Source of the DNA: Ursus arctos
Lineage: Eukaryota; Chordata; Mammalia; Carnivora; Ursidae
Direction of reading: 5' to 3'
NCBI RefSeq assembly: GCF_023065955.2
Contig: NW_026622874.1
Location: forward strand, 11,700,001 to 11,764,000
DNA length: 64,000 nt
Position numbers and translations under genes: made by a program. A model generated the notes under the pieces. That model did no database searches. It was not told the DNA's origin and saw nothing but the letters and a program-made list of their open reading frames with translations. This document shows, piece by piece, positions 25,886-37,896 of this stretch; position 1 is the stretch's first letter, and each line of letters begins with the position of its first letter.

Positions 25886-27859
25886 CAAATGAAAAGTTAT
25901 ACCTTAAAGCAATGGAGCCATGGGTGCTCACGGAGCTAGTGAGGAAACGTAGAAGTCAGTAACACACAGACACACAGACGTACACCCATCAGTCCGTCAG
26001 ATGGGGTCTTTAACAGTAAACTGAGGTTCCCTTGCAGAGCTCCCATAACACATGAGCATATGGTGAGCATTTGAGAGAGAAAACACATCCTTCGAGGAAG
26101 CTCTTAAGTTCTTGGGAACTTAGGAAGAATAGGGAAAGAATCTCTTAAAAATGAGAAGGAATAAGAAAATTAGGGAAACTCTCTGTGGATTACTCTTTGT
26201 TAAAATTCCAAAATAGGAGTTTCTGTCTGCGTTTAGACCTCTGAACTAAGATGCACTCCTCCGCACTACAGCCTAGAGAAAATGAGTCTGCATGCCCTTT
26301 AATCCATGACCTCTGGAGATCGAGTTACGTCTTTGAAAGAACTTTTCTTTCTCTGGCCAACTAAATGAATTGAAATTGATGTACTTAATTGTTTTCTAAA
26401 TTGCAATTTTTCTCCCCCAGATGTTTTTTATCAGGGTTGAGCCCAATGGGCTCTGTCAGTCACACGGGGAGATGAAGTCATGTGGTAATAAAAGAGAAGG
26501 GGCTGGGGGGAGGAAGGGAAATGCCATACAGTATGTTGTCTAATTGAAAAATGTGCCACGTAAATACTGAACTTGAAATTTCTGCCTCCCAGAGGGCTAC
26601 TCACAGCAAACAATGCACCACATCTTCTGCGCTGGGAAGATTAGACGTCTCCCCTTTCTCCCTTATTAATTCAAGCCACCAGGAGAGTTTCCTTCCTTTG
26701 CCTTTCTTGGGTGAAGTCACTCTGCTGCGATTGTGTTGCAAGGTAACAAGGTTTTCAAGTGAAAGCTTAAATGCGGAAGGGAAGGCATCAGGGCCAGAGG
26801 ATGGGGGTTAGGATGACCGGCGATGAAGGAGGCATTAGACCAAGCTTGAACCTTATAGAGGGGAGAAGAGAGCTGGCAATACTAGCCATGGATGGTCTGA
26901 GAAGTGGTTGCTAATGATTATACAGCCTGAAACAGAGAGGGATCTTGTGGACATAGGGCACTTGGGAAAGTCAGAAGGCTCAGGTTCAGAACGCATACCA
27001 ATGAAAGCTGGAAGCATAATGGTGTGGAGCGGGAAGCACAGACAAAATGGTTATTTGTGCGTGTTTCTCATAGCAGGAAGAACAGGGCTGTAGATGCGGG
27101 ACCCATGTCAGCATCTGAAAGAAACTGGAAGGCAAGGAGAGAGCTGTTACAAACAAACCCAAAGAAGTGACAGGAAGACCCCTCCCGAGGTCCTCATTAT
27201 GGAGGACAGATAAGCACTGGCTGCAGAACAAAATACTGGGTCTAGAAGGTCCTTGTAGAGATTTTTCTAGTCCTTTACCTACCTTCATTTGCACTGCATT
27301 TTACCCTGACTGCACGAAATCAGTCCGGTATTTTTAGACTCTGTAGGAAATAACTTATAACCAATAGGACTTTTACCAGCCCTCACTGTTAAAAAGATCT
27401 CCCTCTTGTATCAGGAAAAAAAAAATCTCTTTCCTCTTGTCCTGTCATCATTGAAGAAGGAGGACACCTGGTCATTACAGAAGAAACCCAATGAATCACT
27501 CATTTAAGTTTTTGCTTGTTTAATTGAGGCATACCTCACATTTGATGGAAACAAACTCCAGGGACTTCTCCAAGTTCTTTGATTGCACTGGAATCTTGAT
27601 GAATCAACCACTTCTTTGAAATACGAGGACTATTGCCCAAGGTTTATAATCCTTTGTAATTTTCTTTGTAGTGATATTTGGAGTAACTAGATTCAAACTG
27701 CGTGAGAGTCAGCCATACAAAATACCAAAGCTCAAGGGGAAAAGAATCACATCGTAGGAAGGTGTCGATGATGAGGGTTTTGTGTGGGCTCGAAAATTTA
27801 ACCTTAACTTTAACTCGTTTCTCCGAGTTCTTCTCTGGGTTAAAACTGACAGCAGCATC
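25886..27859. other. intergenic, about 2 kb without recognised repeats
   Basis: No SINE, LINE or LTR landmark was found, which is unusual for this window. No coding frame stands out; the longest is 102 residues at 26986-27294 minus. Confidence 0.5.
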
Positions 27860-28125
27860 ATCACTTCACCTCTTGTCTTCTTACTCCTCATCCTTGTCTA
27901 TTCCTCCTATCCCCCTCTTCTCCTTCCTTTCTGTCTTTTAGCTCTCTTTCCCTTTTTCTTGTCCTTTCCCCACTTCCTCTTTTCCCCTTTCTTCTTCTCC
28001 TCCTTCTTCCTCTTCCTTTCTTTTTCTTCCTCCATGTCTTTCTTTTCCTCTTCTTTTTCCTTTTATGTTTCCTCCTTCACTTTTTTCTTCCCCATCCTCA
28101 CTCCCTCCTTTTGGTTTTTCGTCCA
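27860..28125. repeat. pyrimidine-rich low-complexity tract
   Basis: A 260-base region dominated by CTT, TCC and TTTCC on the + strand with no fixed unit. It produces the apparent 139-residue Phe/Ser/Leu-rich frame at 27782-28201. Confidence 0.85.
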
Positions 28126-28931
28126 CAACTTTTTGAGTTTTCGGTCTGTGCCAAGATTTAGGGAAGTGTTTTACTTCTGTCATCTTGTTTCACCTTGGTG
28201 ACAGCCCTAGGTATTATTTTTAGATGAGGATGTTATGTACCAGAAAAAATAAATAATTCATCCATTCACATGGCTACTACGTGTGACTCTGGGTCTCTGA
28301 TTTTAAATCCATACTTTGAACAAAAGCCTCTCTGGGAAGAAATAGTAAGTATAGAGGGCAGAAAAAAATCAAATACGATTATAATTATTTAAATGCATAA
28401 TTTTAGAGAAGAAAATGATGATTTTGTACTTGTAAAAATTTGGGGTTAATTGGGGTGAGATAATTATAGCATTATGTGATAAGTAAATCATTTTTAACAG
28501 AAAAATCTATAAAGAAAAATCATAGAGGTATGACAATAATTTGAAATACAGAAAGGTCGTTATATGTGTAAATATGAGATCTCACAGAAGATTCTCAAGG
28601 AGGAATGAATGTGCTATTGCAAGGGACTCAACATTCCTTGCGAAAGGCATATTTGTATTAGTTAGGATAAGCTATCGAGTAATAGAAGACCAAATTACAG
28701 TTGCTTTACATTTTACTAAAAGAAGTCTGGAGATCACAGTGGTGCAATTCCTTCTCTTTTTTTACTCTCCCATTCTCAGCATGTTGGCTTTTGGTCCTTA
28801 GACTTGTACCTCATTACCCTAAGATAGCTGCCACAGCATCACATTTTCACCTCATTACATTTAGGGATAGAGAAAACAAACTTTTTCCTTGTGGGATTTT
28901 TTTCCCCCTTTTCTAAAGAAAAAAAAAAATA

Positions 28932-29127
28932 GGGGGTCTGGGTAGCTCAGTCAGTTGAGCATCTGACTCTTGATTTCAGCTCAGTTCATGCTCTCAGGGT
29001 CGTGGGATTGAGCCTGGCATCAGGCTCCGAGCTCAGCATGGAGTCTACTTGTCCCTCTCCCTCTGCTCCTGCCCTGGCTCATGCTGTCTCTCTCTAAAAT
29101 AAATCCATAAAATTTAGAAAAATAAAG
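28932..29127 (+). mobile_element. SINEC (CAN-SINE), older copy
   Basis: GGGGGTCTGGGTAGCTCAGT head, GTTGAGCATCTGACTCTTGA, GCTCCGAGCTCAGCATGGAG and a degraded A-rich tail. Several CpG-type and other substitutions mark it as old. Confidence 0.88.
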
Positions 29128-29873
29128 AGAGAAAATTGTTACCAGAAGCTTCTCCCACCCCGCCTCCACAACACTTTCTCCTATGATTTTATGAGCCAGA
29201 TCTGGGTCATAGACCAACCTCTGACTGTTGGCAAAGGGAATGTAATGGCAAGGGAGGCCAGAGAAGGGCCTAAACTTCTTCCAAAGTGTGAAACCTCCGC
29301 TTGCCACCTAAATATATCTGGAGATTAATTAGTAAGAGAGGGAGATGGCTGTTGGGCAGATAACGAACAGTGTCTGCTTGTCATTTCCCTGGGAAAAATG
29401 TCCTCCTCGATTTCAGACTTCAACTGAAAGCAGACCCATATGAAATATTTTGCTTTAAAGAAAAAAAGATGGTGAGGAAACCAGAATCCCATGAAAGATT
29501 ATAGTTAGTTTGACTATTCCTTTCAAATGTTTCGATATTCTGTTAGCATTCAAATCTAAATACTAGAACTTTGAACAGGAAAGTGGAGGAGAATGGTTCA
29601 AAATGAAAGAGCAAGACAAGCTTTATTTTTTAAGAGGATATGGACAAGTGAGGGATAGGTATGTAAGTAAGTAAACATGTGTCAGTAAAGATGGATGAAG
29701 CTTTACGTGTGGCATGGCACATGAAGAAACAGAGCTAACTATAGTCATGACAAAAGGATGAAGTAGTCAGGGGCTCTGGAAGGGCCTGAAAGATTCAGAA
29801 ATAGCATTCTTACTTTTTTTGGTAAACCTGGCACAGTGTGTCAAGATCCTCAAGGATATCTAATATCCCCAAT

Positions 29874-29916
29874 AGCTACTACTACCACTACTACTATTAC
29901 TACTACCACCACCATA
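29874..29916. repeat. (TAC)n-like imperfect trinucleotide repeat
   Basis: About 14 TAC/CAC triplets from AGCTACTACTACCACTAC onward, just before an antisense MIR fragment. Confidence 0.85.
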
Positions 29917-29919
29917 GTG

Positions 29920-30020
29920 CTCTGTGTGTCAGGCACTGTTCCTAGCACTGTACCTATGTTAAAAGTCATTTAACTGCTGCCTGCATTACAGCAATAATTT
30001 ATAAGTGGCAGAGTGTTGTA
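29920..30020 (-). mobile_element. MIR fragment, antisense
   Basis: GTGTGTCAGGCACTGTTCCT and AGCACTGTACCTATGTTAAA are the end of a MIR in antisense. The next segment decays quickly before the ISCU pseudogene begins. Confidence 0.45.
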
Positions 30021-30127
30021 TGTATCCATGACTCCTTAATTACAGTATAACGGGCTTTTTGACATACAAGGCAGCTACACTGAGAGTGGGAAAACACAAG
30101 ACTAGATCCAATGGAGGTTGGTCCATG

Positions 30128-30598
30128 GGCTTGTTTCTTCTCTATCTCTCATTTCTTGACATTCTTTTCCAGTTTCCAGTTGGCCAAGGCCACCGTGATT
30201 GTGTCTTCAGTTAGCCTGGAACAGTGCAGCTTCCTTGGGAGGAAGGCACAGTTCCTTGGCAATGTCTGTGCTTCTGATAGTCATGGCTTCTTCAACCATT
30301 CTCCTTTAACTTGTCCAATGGCTAATGAGCTTGGGTCAATTTCAGAACCACAGCCAAATATCTTAAAGCTGGCAGCCATAAGTTTTCCTTTTTCCTCCAC
30401 TGGCATCTATGATTTCATTACATTACTACCAGCTATGACATTCACCAGTCTAGTTCAAACATTTTTGACTGTCTTGCCAGGAACCGTTCATTGTTAGAAT
30501 TCTCTAAAGGACCAGCAGTCCTCTTGCAATGCAGCAGGGCCCAGTCTTCCACGAGCAGCAGGTCCAAAGCCACTGACGGTGCATCTGGCCACTGCCAT
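30128..30598 (-). pseudogene. ISCU: processed pseudogene of ISCU (iron-sulfur cluster scaffold)
   Basis: Read on the minus strand, this is an intronless copy of the ISCU coding region. ISCU is the scaffold on which iron-sulfur clusters are assembled in mitochondria. A start-like ATGGC sits at 30598-30594. Recognisable blocks then follow in the correct order: SKNV-like, VMK, EEKGK, FKIFGCGS, PSSLA, VKGE, the TDIAKELCLPP region, KLHCS and EDTI. The copy is dead. There are in-frame TGA and TAG codons in the first half. A one-base loss lies in the segment equivalent to NPRNVGSLDK, and another after VKG. The Cys of the APACGD motif is replaced by Gly, and the original stop position near 30129 has become CAA. 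The mitochondrial presequence is only weakly similar. No poly(A) tract or target duplication is visible, so the insertion is old. The 128-residue open frame on the opposite strand (30111-30497) is an accidental shadow. Confidence 0.86.
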
Positions 30599-33500
30599 CT
30601 TGGCAAGGCCGGAACTAGAATATAAACCAGGTATTCTGGCTCCAGAGTTCGTGATCTTAAGCCCTGTCCTCTGTTACCCCTTTAGAATCCGTCTTTCACA
30701 GTTGCAGCAAGGTTATAAACTCAACTAATGGGAAAGACCCATTAAGACTGTGTTATACAGGGTTGAGGAGAATAGGTCACACATGGCACTGATGAACTGG
30801 AATATTTGGGGAAGGGGGTAAGGAGCAGTTTTATTCTGAATGGGAACCTATTGGAGGAGGAGAAATTTGCAGAGAACGAATCAGACACGTTTCAGTTTGG
30901 CTGGTAACTGAGTTTTTGAAGTTTCCTGTCTGAGGTTAGAATAGAGTGGATGGATGGGGGCTGCCGTCCTGGCAATTCTTTCATTCTTTCTGTCTCACCA
31001 TCTCTCAGGCTTCTTTGGTTCATGTGAACCAGGATAGTGGTACTCGTCTTCTCTCCCAGAGTATTTGTCCTGACATGGAGAAAGTACTTTCTGATATTCC
31101 AGACTGCCTGCAGTGGGATGGAGAATGGGAAGAGGGGTATTCATCTGGGGGGCAGGTCTTGTCTACCCAGCGATGTAGCCTTCAGTGACAAGCTCTGCTT
31201 ATCAGCTGATTGATGTGGCCAGCAGTGGGCCAGCCACCCAAGGTCCTGGGGGCAATACTAGGATACCTTTGAGGCTTACTTCACAACATAGTAGTTTCTT
31301 GGGTCCGTCATATGGCAGGGTAGAATGTACTTCCAGAACCTTGTTTTCATGGTCTGGTGGTGGGCAGCATCTTTGGGACAGCAATTCAATCATCTCTAAT
31401 TAATGAAGAAGCAAGTCAGAAAGTACTTTCATATGTGTTCATCGAAGGTCAGATGGAACCAGGGACATCTATGACAGGCCTGTCATATGTCCCGGTCTCC
31501 AACTGCCCTCAGCCTGATAACTGTATTTCTAAGAATCAGAGACTTGTATCATGAAAGGCATTTTATAGTACTGCCTCTCACTCAAATCTTTCTCTTCACA
31601 GAAAAGAAAACGGAAGCCCAGAGAGACAGTTGGTGCTGTGACATGTGGTTTTTGACCTAGGACCCAATGTTCTTCCCCATACAAAAACCTGCCTTGGATC
31701 AATTACATTCTGGAAACGTAAGGGATAATTATTACTGTGACAAGCAGTATAGAGAAGGGACTTCAGAAACTGTGATGAGGGCAGAGGGGAGAGCAAATGA
31801 GTTTGACCCAGCACTTTGCTTGAGACGGAGGCTTACTGCATGTGAAATTGCAGGAGGCCCCATGCATTGACTGAAGCCCTTTTTTGAGGATTAATCTTCT
31901 TGCCCACATGAAAGTAAAGAACTCTGCCATACACATTTAAGTACTACTATTCAGGGAACTCGAAGAGGTCATTTACCAAATAGCTCCTTTACCCTTCCCA
32001 CCAAGAATTCAGTGCTCTAATTTAGGGGAGTGGTTTTTTGGAGAATTGGCTGGCCCAACATAAAGCGGCAATTTAAAGTTCAATCATTTGCTTTTTTTCT
32101 TACATCTCCTTTCTCTTTGCCATTCTCTGGGGTTTTACTTGATTTTTTTTTAAATGAAAAATTGTTGTGTAAAGGTAATGTGAGTTTTGGGTTAAAAAGT
32201 TATTGTAAACGCAGAAGAATGTGTAGTGAGAAGAAAATCTCCACCTGAATTCTGACCCTGAGGCTTCTAGTTCTCTTTTCTGGGGACAAACCCTAAAACA
32301 AACCTCTTCTGTTTTCCCATAAGTGTATATTAATATACAATGGCCTCTTTTTATATACTTGGTAGCCTACTAATCTCACTGTATTGTACCTTTGCTTTTC
32401 TCACTTAATGCTTCTTAAAGATGACCTCTCAGCATGTAGAGATTTCTCTCGTTCCTTTTAGTTACACTTAAACTTTGAGTTTAAGTTTAAAGTTTAAGTT
32501 TTCGTTACACTTAAACTTCTATTCCATTTTATCTTGGTACTGTTCCTGTCTTTCTAGAGCCTGCCACGTGGCCAAGCCCTAGGAGATGAGTTTAACACAG
32601 CAGATCGCATGCATTGGTCCAGAAAGGTCTGTGGCTTCTAGGCCCCAGAGTCCAGGTGCCCCTCTCTACCACGTAAACGTCCTGGATGACTGTGCAGAAT
32701 GCGATTTGTCTGTCCCGTTCTGATTCTCAGATGACTTTTCCAGTCGGGCTTAGAGAAGGGGGTCGGTGGGGCCTTGAGAAGCTGGCTTGCCTTGAGTTTG
32801 TCTCCTTGGCTGCTCTGTCGGTAAGGGAGGACGCGCTCCTGCTCTGAGATCTCTCGGAGGAGACATTGGGTTTTGCTGGCAGGCAGACCTTCAGGCTACT
32901 CAGCGGAATGTCTTTGGTTCTGTCGCTTCGGGAGGAGCCAGGAGGCTGTGCTTCCAGGCCAAGGGAAACACTGCTTCAGACTCAAGACCACGACTTGGCA
33001 GAAACTCTGGGGCCTGCTGAATTTAGGAGAGGGCTCTCTCATACCTTTACGTGCTCAAACCACTCTTTCCCGTTAAAACTGAGAGGAGGATGGAATGACT
33101 GCAGACATCTGGTGTATTCACTGGCACGCAACAATTGCCTGAGTAAAATGGATTCCAATCTCCTTTTGGTACAATAGGAAAGGCAAGTGCCTCCTTCTCT
33201 AGCTGGGAAGGAAGGAGAAGGAAGCCAGAGTCAAATCAGACCTCTCAAGACTCAGGAGAGGCTTGGTCTCTGCTTAGACAAATAATCTTGGGGAGACCCA
33301 AATCCCCTGTTCGTTGTGAAAACAGACAGTGCCAGAGTAAAACAGAATTAAATTGTTTCTCATGGCAGCTGACGTGTAAAAACCATTCTTTTCTGACCTT
33401 GTGGCCATGGTATCCTGACACCTCATAAATTATCCCAAGGGCTCAAGGCCTGGGGGGGAGGGGGGCTTGGGAAGGCTGTGGGTCCACACCGCAGTCAGCC

Positions 33501-33879
33501 CTGAGCACTGGGTGGCTGGGCTGCCCTCCCGGCCTTTCTGATATGCAGGCACCAGTGTTAGGTTTGGGAAGAAAGTAGTTTTCTCAAAGTCAGCTTTTCT
33601 GAGTTAGGACAAGTATTTTCCCCAGAACCAAGTCTGACAGAACACTCTGAGGTGGCTTTAAAATCTCCCATTTTTCTTAGAAAAAGGAGAATGGGGAAGG
33701 AAAGGGAGTGAGAGAGACACAAAAGGTGAAGAAATGAATTAAAGGGGAAGGAAAAGGAAGGAGGGAGGAGGAAGTGTGGGTGAGAGAACCGCTCTCCATT
33801 CAGATAGGGCCTCCCCTCCCCCAACACCCGTGTGGTTACAGGAAGCGGCCACCTGCTCAACAGGATGGAGCTCACAGCC
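30599..33879. other. intergenic, unassigned
   Basis: Contains the small hairpin repeat at 32461-32518. 32560-33560 is richer in G+C than its surroundings but lacks CpG-island character. Open frames (up to 126 residues, 33558-33938 minus) have no recognisable product. Confidence 0.45.
32461..32518. repeat. direct and inverted repeats of a TTAAACTT motif
   Basis: GTTACACTTAAACTT occurs at 32461-32475 and again at 32504-32518. The first copy also forms a perfect 9-bp inverted repeat (ACTTAAACT, loop TTG, AGTTTAAGT) at 32466-32486. Confidence 0.85.
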
Positions 33880-33965
33880 ACTTCCCCGCCTCCCGGTGAG
33901 CCTCCTTTAGCTCCTATATCCATCTGTGCCCTACACACAGTAGGTGCTCTGTAAATGTTTGCGGA
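33880..33965 (+). mobile_element. short L2 3' tip
   Basis: CATCTGTGCCCTACACACAG TAGGTGCTCTGTAAATGTTTG resembles the final bases of L2. It is too short for certainty. Confidence 0.4.
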
Positions 33966-35119
33966 GCGGAAAGACCCACATATCGGTCCCCAGAGAAGGA
34001 AACAGATTTATTTTGGGAAACTCCAAGAATGTAGACCAGAGTCACTCGGAGCAAACAATATTCCTGTAGCCTGAATCACCATAAGGTTTAAAGAATCTGG
34101 GTATTTGTGGGTGTGTCTGGACATATTGTGTGTGGGAGCGTGGGTGGGTGGTCTGGACGGGTGGGTAATAAGTGACAGGAGGGCCCTTGAAAATAGAAAG
34201 GGCTCCATAACTACTGTAAAAATAAAACTGGGAACAGCATGCCCAGACCTCCAGCCATGCAGTGACCAAACTTGACCTTGGCAGAGATGAATAATACTGT
34301 GGAGATGGATTCAAGAATTATTAGTCAATGTTTTTAGTCCCAATGGGCTTTTTTTTTTTTTCCCAGAGAACTGCTGGGTGGGTTTTTGGCAAATGACTGC
34401 AACGGCCTGTAGGATTCCAGAGCCCTTCTAAGCTCCTTCTAGACTCTGTTATATTGATGGTTTTTTTATTTCAGGTTCCTTTCTTCTCCAGTGGGATGTT
34501 TTTTCTGGTTCCCCCTTTGGACAAAGAATATGCTTTCTCAACTTGCTTCTGCCTTTCATTCCTTCCTTTCTTAGAAATCATGTCCTCTGGCCTGGAGAAG
34601 GATAAAGATGGAAGACCCCAGGGAACTGATGGTGAAAAGCCTGGTTATATCAGGTACAGAATAGGTCATAGAATATTCTTCTCTGCAGCTGTTCCAGTGC
34701 ACAGATATATACTCATCGGAACGTACATCGTGTTGGTGAAGAGAGGCAGGGCCAAAGGAAGTATTTTGGGGGACTGTGGCTACAGATAACCCACTGAGAG
34801 AATATCCTACACCATTCACACCACAACTGTGGGAAGTTCAAGTTGTTGGTATGTATCCTCATATACCCACCTGCCATCACACTAGAGCGAGCGCTCATAT
34901 CTAATTTTGATAGAGAAATAGTAATCTGTCACGGTTGGTAACCGATCCTTAAACCCTGCACTTATTTTGGGTATTAGGTAGGAAATAAGTCTTAGAAATA
35001 AAGTTTCTAAGATGCCGGGGACCACAGGTTACAGGTACAGACTTAAGGAATATCATGAAACCAAGTTTGAGGGGAAACTACATTGATAACAACTTTGAAT
35101 ACTGCATCCCTGTTTTCTT
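33966..35119. other. intergenic, no gene seen
   Basis: A 111-residue + frame at 34454-34789 lacks any known motif and contains low-complexity hydrophobic sequence; I do not call it. Confidence 0.5.
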
Positions 35120-35365
35120 TAGATATATTTTTGAGGTTTCCCTAATCATTCCCCAACTAATCAGCCTAATTCTTGATTCCATATGACCACGTCACTCTTG
35201 TGATTGCTGTGCACATCTGTATGCATTTATGTTGATTTTATGTATTTTATTTCCCTCCCATTAGACCTTAATCTCCGTGAGGAGAGGAATCAGCGCAGTC
35301 TTTATTCTATATACACAAGTGCCTGGGATTGTTTCGTGAACCCTGTGTGTAGTCAATAAATAAAG
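35120..35365 (+). mobile_element. L2 3' end, sense
   Basis: TTTTATTTCCCTCCCATTAG, ACCTTAATCTCCGTGAGGAG and a late AAGTGCCTGGGATTGTTTCG, TGTGTAGTCAATAAATAAAG fit the L2 3' UTR. Confidence 0.62.
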
Positions 35366-35799
35366 CACACATTCCACTCTCTGAAGAGCATTTTAATGGT
35401 AGGTGGGCTTGTTTTACTAACTCCTTCTTCCATCTCTTTACTAGTCAGTGCATGCTCCAGAAATGCTCGTGTCAGCCATGGGATGATGTCATTATGAAAA
35501 AAATATAATTCTAAAATTATACAATACACTTCAAAGTCAAGAGTAAATTACGTATGGGTTTTCTATGGCTTTGTAGGTAGCACGATGGCATTTAAATTGA
35601 AGGTATAAGTCTCTGACCATAAGCAATTATCCATTTTTTAATGAAATATAAACTTTCTATTCAGTTACTAAATATTCTTATGTATGTTTCTCTCAAGCTG
35701 TTCTCTTTAGTTCTCCCTGCGGCATTCTGTTGGACCCTTCACCATTAGCACCTCCTGAATTTTGAGTGTGGTCCCACAGTCATGGGAACCACACAGAGA

Positions 35800-36200
35800 C
35801 AATCAGCTAAAGAAATTTGCTCTGTTTCTGAACAAGGTCCTACCTCCCCTGCCACCGTCTTACCAACCGAACTAACTCTTGAAGTTCTAATGCTCAGATA
35901 ATGCAAAATCGTTGCTCTAACCTGTTACTTCAATCTTCTCTCCAGACCTTCTTACTGAATTGCAGACTGATTTATACTTCCGGTCTTTTTCTCCTATTGT
36001 AATATTGGGCGATGTCAATCCTGGACGCCTCCATGAAATGCATTTCTACAACCTTCTTCCTCTTCCCTCTGCCTTGTGGCCACGTGTTGAACCCTGGACA
36101 CCCAGCATGCCTCTCTTGACATACTGCTAGCTGCCTCTCCATGTTCTTCGGCATTGATACCAAGCTGTCCTGAGATTATTTCTCTCAGGAACTCCCCTTT
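35800..36200 (+). mobile_element. possible L2 ORF2 fragment (endonuclease side)
   Basis: A pyrimidine-biased stretch with ATATTGGGCGATGTCAATCC and TGCCTTGTGGCCACGTGTTG resembles the part of L2 ORF2 upstream of the reverse transcriptase. The match is weak and based on a remembered consensus. Confidence 0.35.
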
Positions 36201-37672
36201 ATTCGGCCGTCTTCATGAAAAACAAAACACTATTGAATAAATTAAGAAAATGATTGCGATGACATACTACTTTGGAATTATTTGACCTCTTAGAAAGTAA
36301 GATCTTCATCCTCGTGCTCCAAATGCATTCATCCATCCATTAACCTGGGAAAAGATTATGATTTGTTGTGTAAGGAATTCAAGGAAGAAAGATAGGCAAC
36401 AGCTTCTAAGATACAAAACAGATTTTGAACAATAGTCTGGAGAGCCAAGCAGGCATTAATAGGGAAGTGTTCCCTAAACCCCTTCATTGCTGCCTTTAGC
36501 ATCTGAGCAACTCAGCCTGAAGGGCTTGTGCTCTGAGACATCTCCCAGTAGCAATAAGACAGCTCTCCTGTCTTATTCCGCGAGGCGGAAGCAGCGCCAT
36601 AGCAGCAGGGGTAAAATGGATGAGCCGTTAAAAAAAAAAAAAGCCAATCCTCTTTTGGCTCCAGAGATTGTGAGGAGGACAGTGGGGTAGAGAGTAAGGT
36701 AGTGAAGTAGTCACTTATCTCTTGCTTCATCCACCCTTAGGTAAGGTGACGAGAACTCAAAGTAGGTTGGGACTGGGGCAGAGACCAGCTTAGCGGCTGC
36801 CTTCATCCAAACTGGGTCACTGTCACATCAACCTGATCATGCCTCGAACTCAGGCAGAGTGAGGCGTGGCTGCAGAGACAGACTTGAGAAGAGCTGAGAA
36901 TGTGGCTATGGAACTTGCCAGAGGCAGTGTCTGTGTGTTGGGGGTGGGGGTTGCAATGGTTCCATGGTGAGAGTTGCAAGGTACACTTGCCAAACCAGAG
37001 CCTAATGAATGAGAGCCATGGCCAGACCTCAGAGGGGTCTCTAACACCAACAGGAGGGGAGGGGAGGCAGAATCAGCCAAGGGTCACTATGGAGCCCTGC
37101 CAAGCCCAAGCCAAGACCAGCTAGATGGCAAGTTATACTCACCACAGACCTTAGCCACTGAATGCCAGCAGGGCATGCAGCATCTTGTAGATAAAGATGG
37201 CATCCTGGAGCCGGAAGGAGCGGGCATTGGGAAACCCTACTCTTCCCTATGGCCCTTGGGGACCCACAGATCATCTTCCTCCTCTTCAGCCTCCTCACTC
37301 CTCACTGTCTTTATGCAGGGGGAAGGAAGGCTTTCACAGAGATTGGGAATTTTTAACAAAAAAGATGTTAAATACTTCTCAAATAGACCGTTTAAATTAT
37401 TAGATCAAACTGATTGTTAGGTTGACTGGATTGTTAGTATGTTTTTCTCACCTACCTTTTGAGGAAGACCAGACTGTTTACCCATGAAATACTAAACCTT
37501 CTACTTCTCTGCTTTTCCTCATTTGCAGTGTGTAAGTTAAATTTTGTGATTCCCACCACACAATGGCTGACAGTAGCTGAATAATTTGCTTTTTCTAGGA
37601 CTGAATATTTTAATAGGTGAGTCTAAGAGATCCAGCTTAGTAAATTGAAGGACTTAATTTTAAAGCTTAGAA
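36201..37672. other. intergenic, no gene called
   Basis: Around 37090-37300 the minus strand has a short open stretch near a GGTGAGTAT donor-like site, but stop codons close it on both sides. Nothing else is recognised. Confidence 0.45.
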
Positions 37673-37896
37673 CAGGAGTTGGCAAACTGCAGCCCAAAGA
37701 CCAAATTTGGCGCACTGTTTGTTTTTGTAAATGAAGCTTTATCAGAACATAGCCATGTTCCTTTGTTTATATATTGTCTGTGGCTGCTTTGGTGTCATGA
37801 CAGCAGAGCTGAGTGGTTGCAACAGAGCCCACATGGCCTGCAAAGCCAAACGTGTTTATTATCTGGCTTTTTATAGCAAAAGTTTGCTGACCCCTG
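37673..37896 (+). mobile_element. hAT-like nonautonomous transposon, copy 2
   Basis: The ends CAGGAGTTGGCAAACT and AGTTTGCTGACCCCTG form a 16-base terminal inverted repeat with three mismatches. The interior has GAAGCTTTATCAGAACATAG, TTGTCTGTGGCTGCTTT and GTTTATTATCTGGCTTTTTA. It is essentially full length. Confidence 0.8.

Larger units (their letters stand above)
28126..30127. other. intergenic between pyrimidine tract and ISCU pseudogene
   Basis: Besides the SINEC at 28932, the TAC repeat and a MIR fragment, no feature is identified. There is no T-run just below 30128 that would mark the pseudogene's poly(A) tail. Confidence 0.5.

Noticed and set aside
27782..28201. 139-residue Phe/Ser/Leu-rich frame
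   Set aside because: It lies over a pyrimidine-rich low-complexity tract and has no domain, start context or splice signals.
30111..30497. 128-residue + strand frame
   Set aside because: It is the antisense shadow of the ISCU pseudogene.
37041..37298. Possible minus-strand exon with a GGTGAGTAT donor-like site
   Set aside because: The open stretch next to the donor is short, closed by stops on both sides, lacks a convincing acceptor, and resembles no protein I know.
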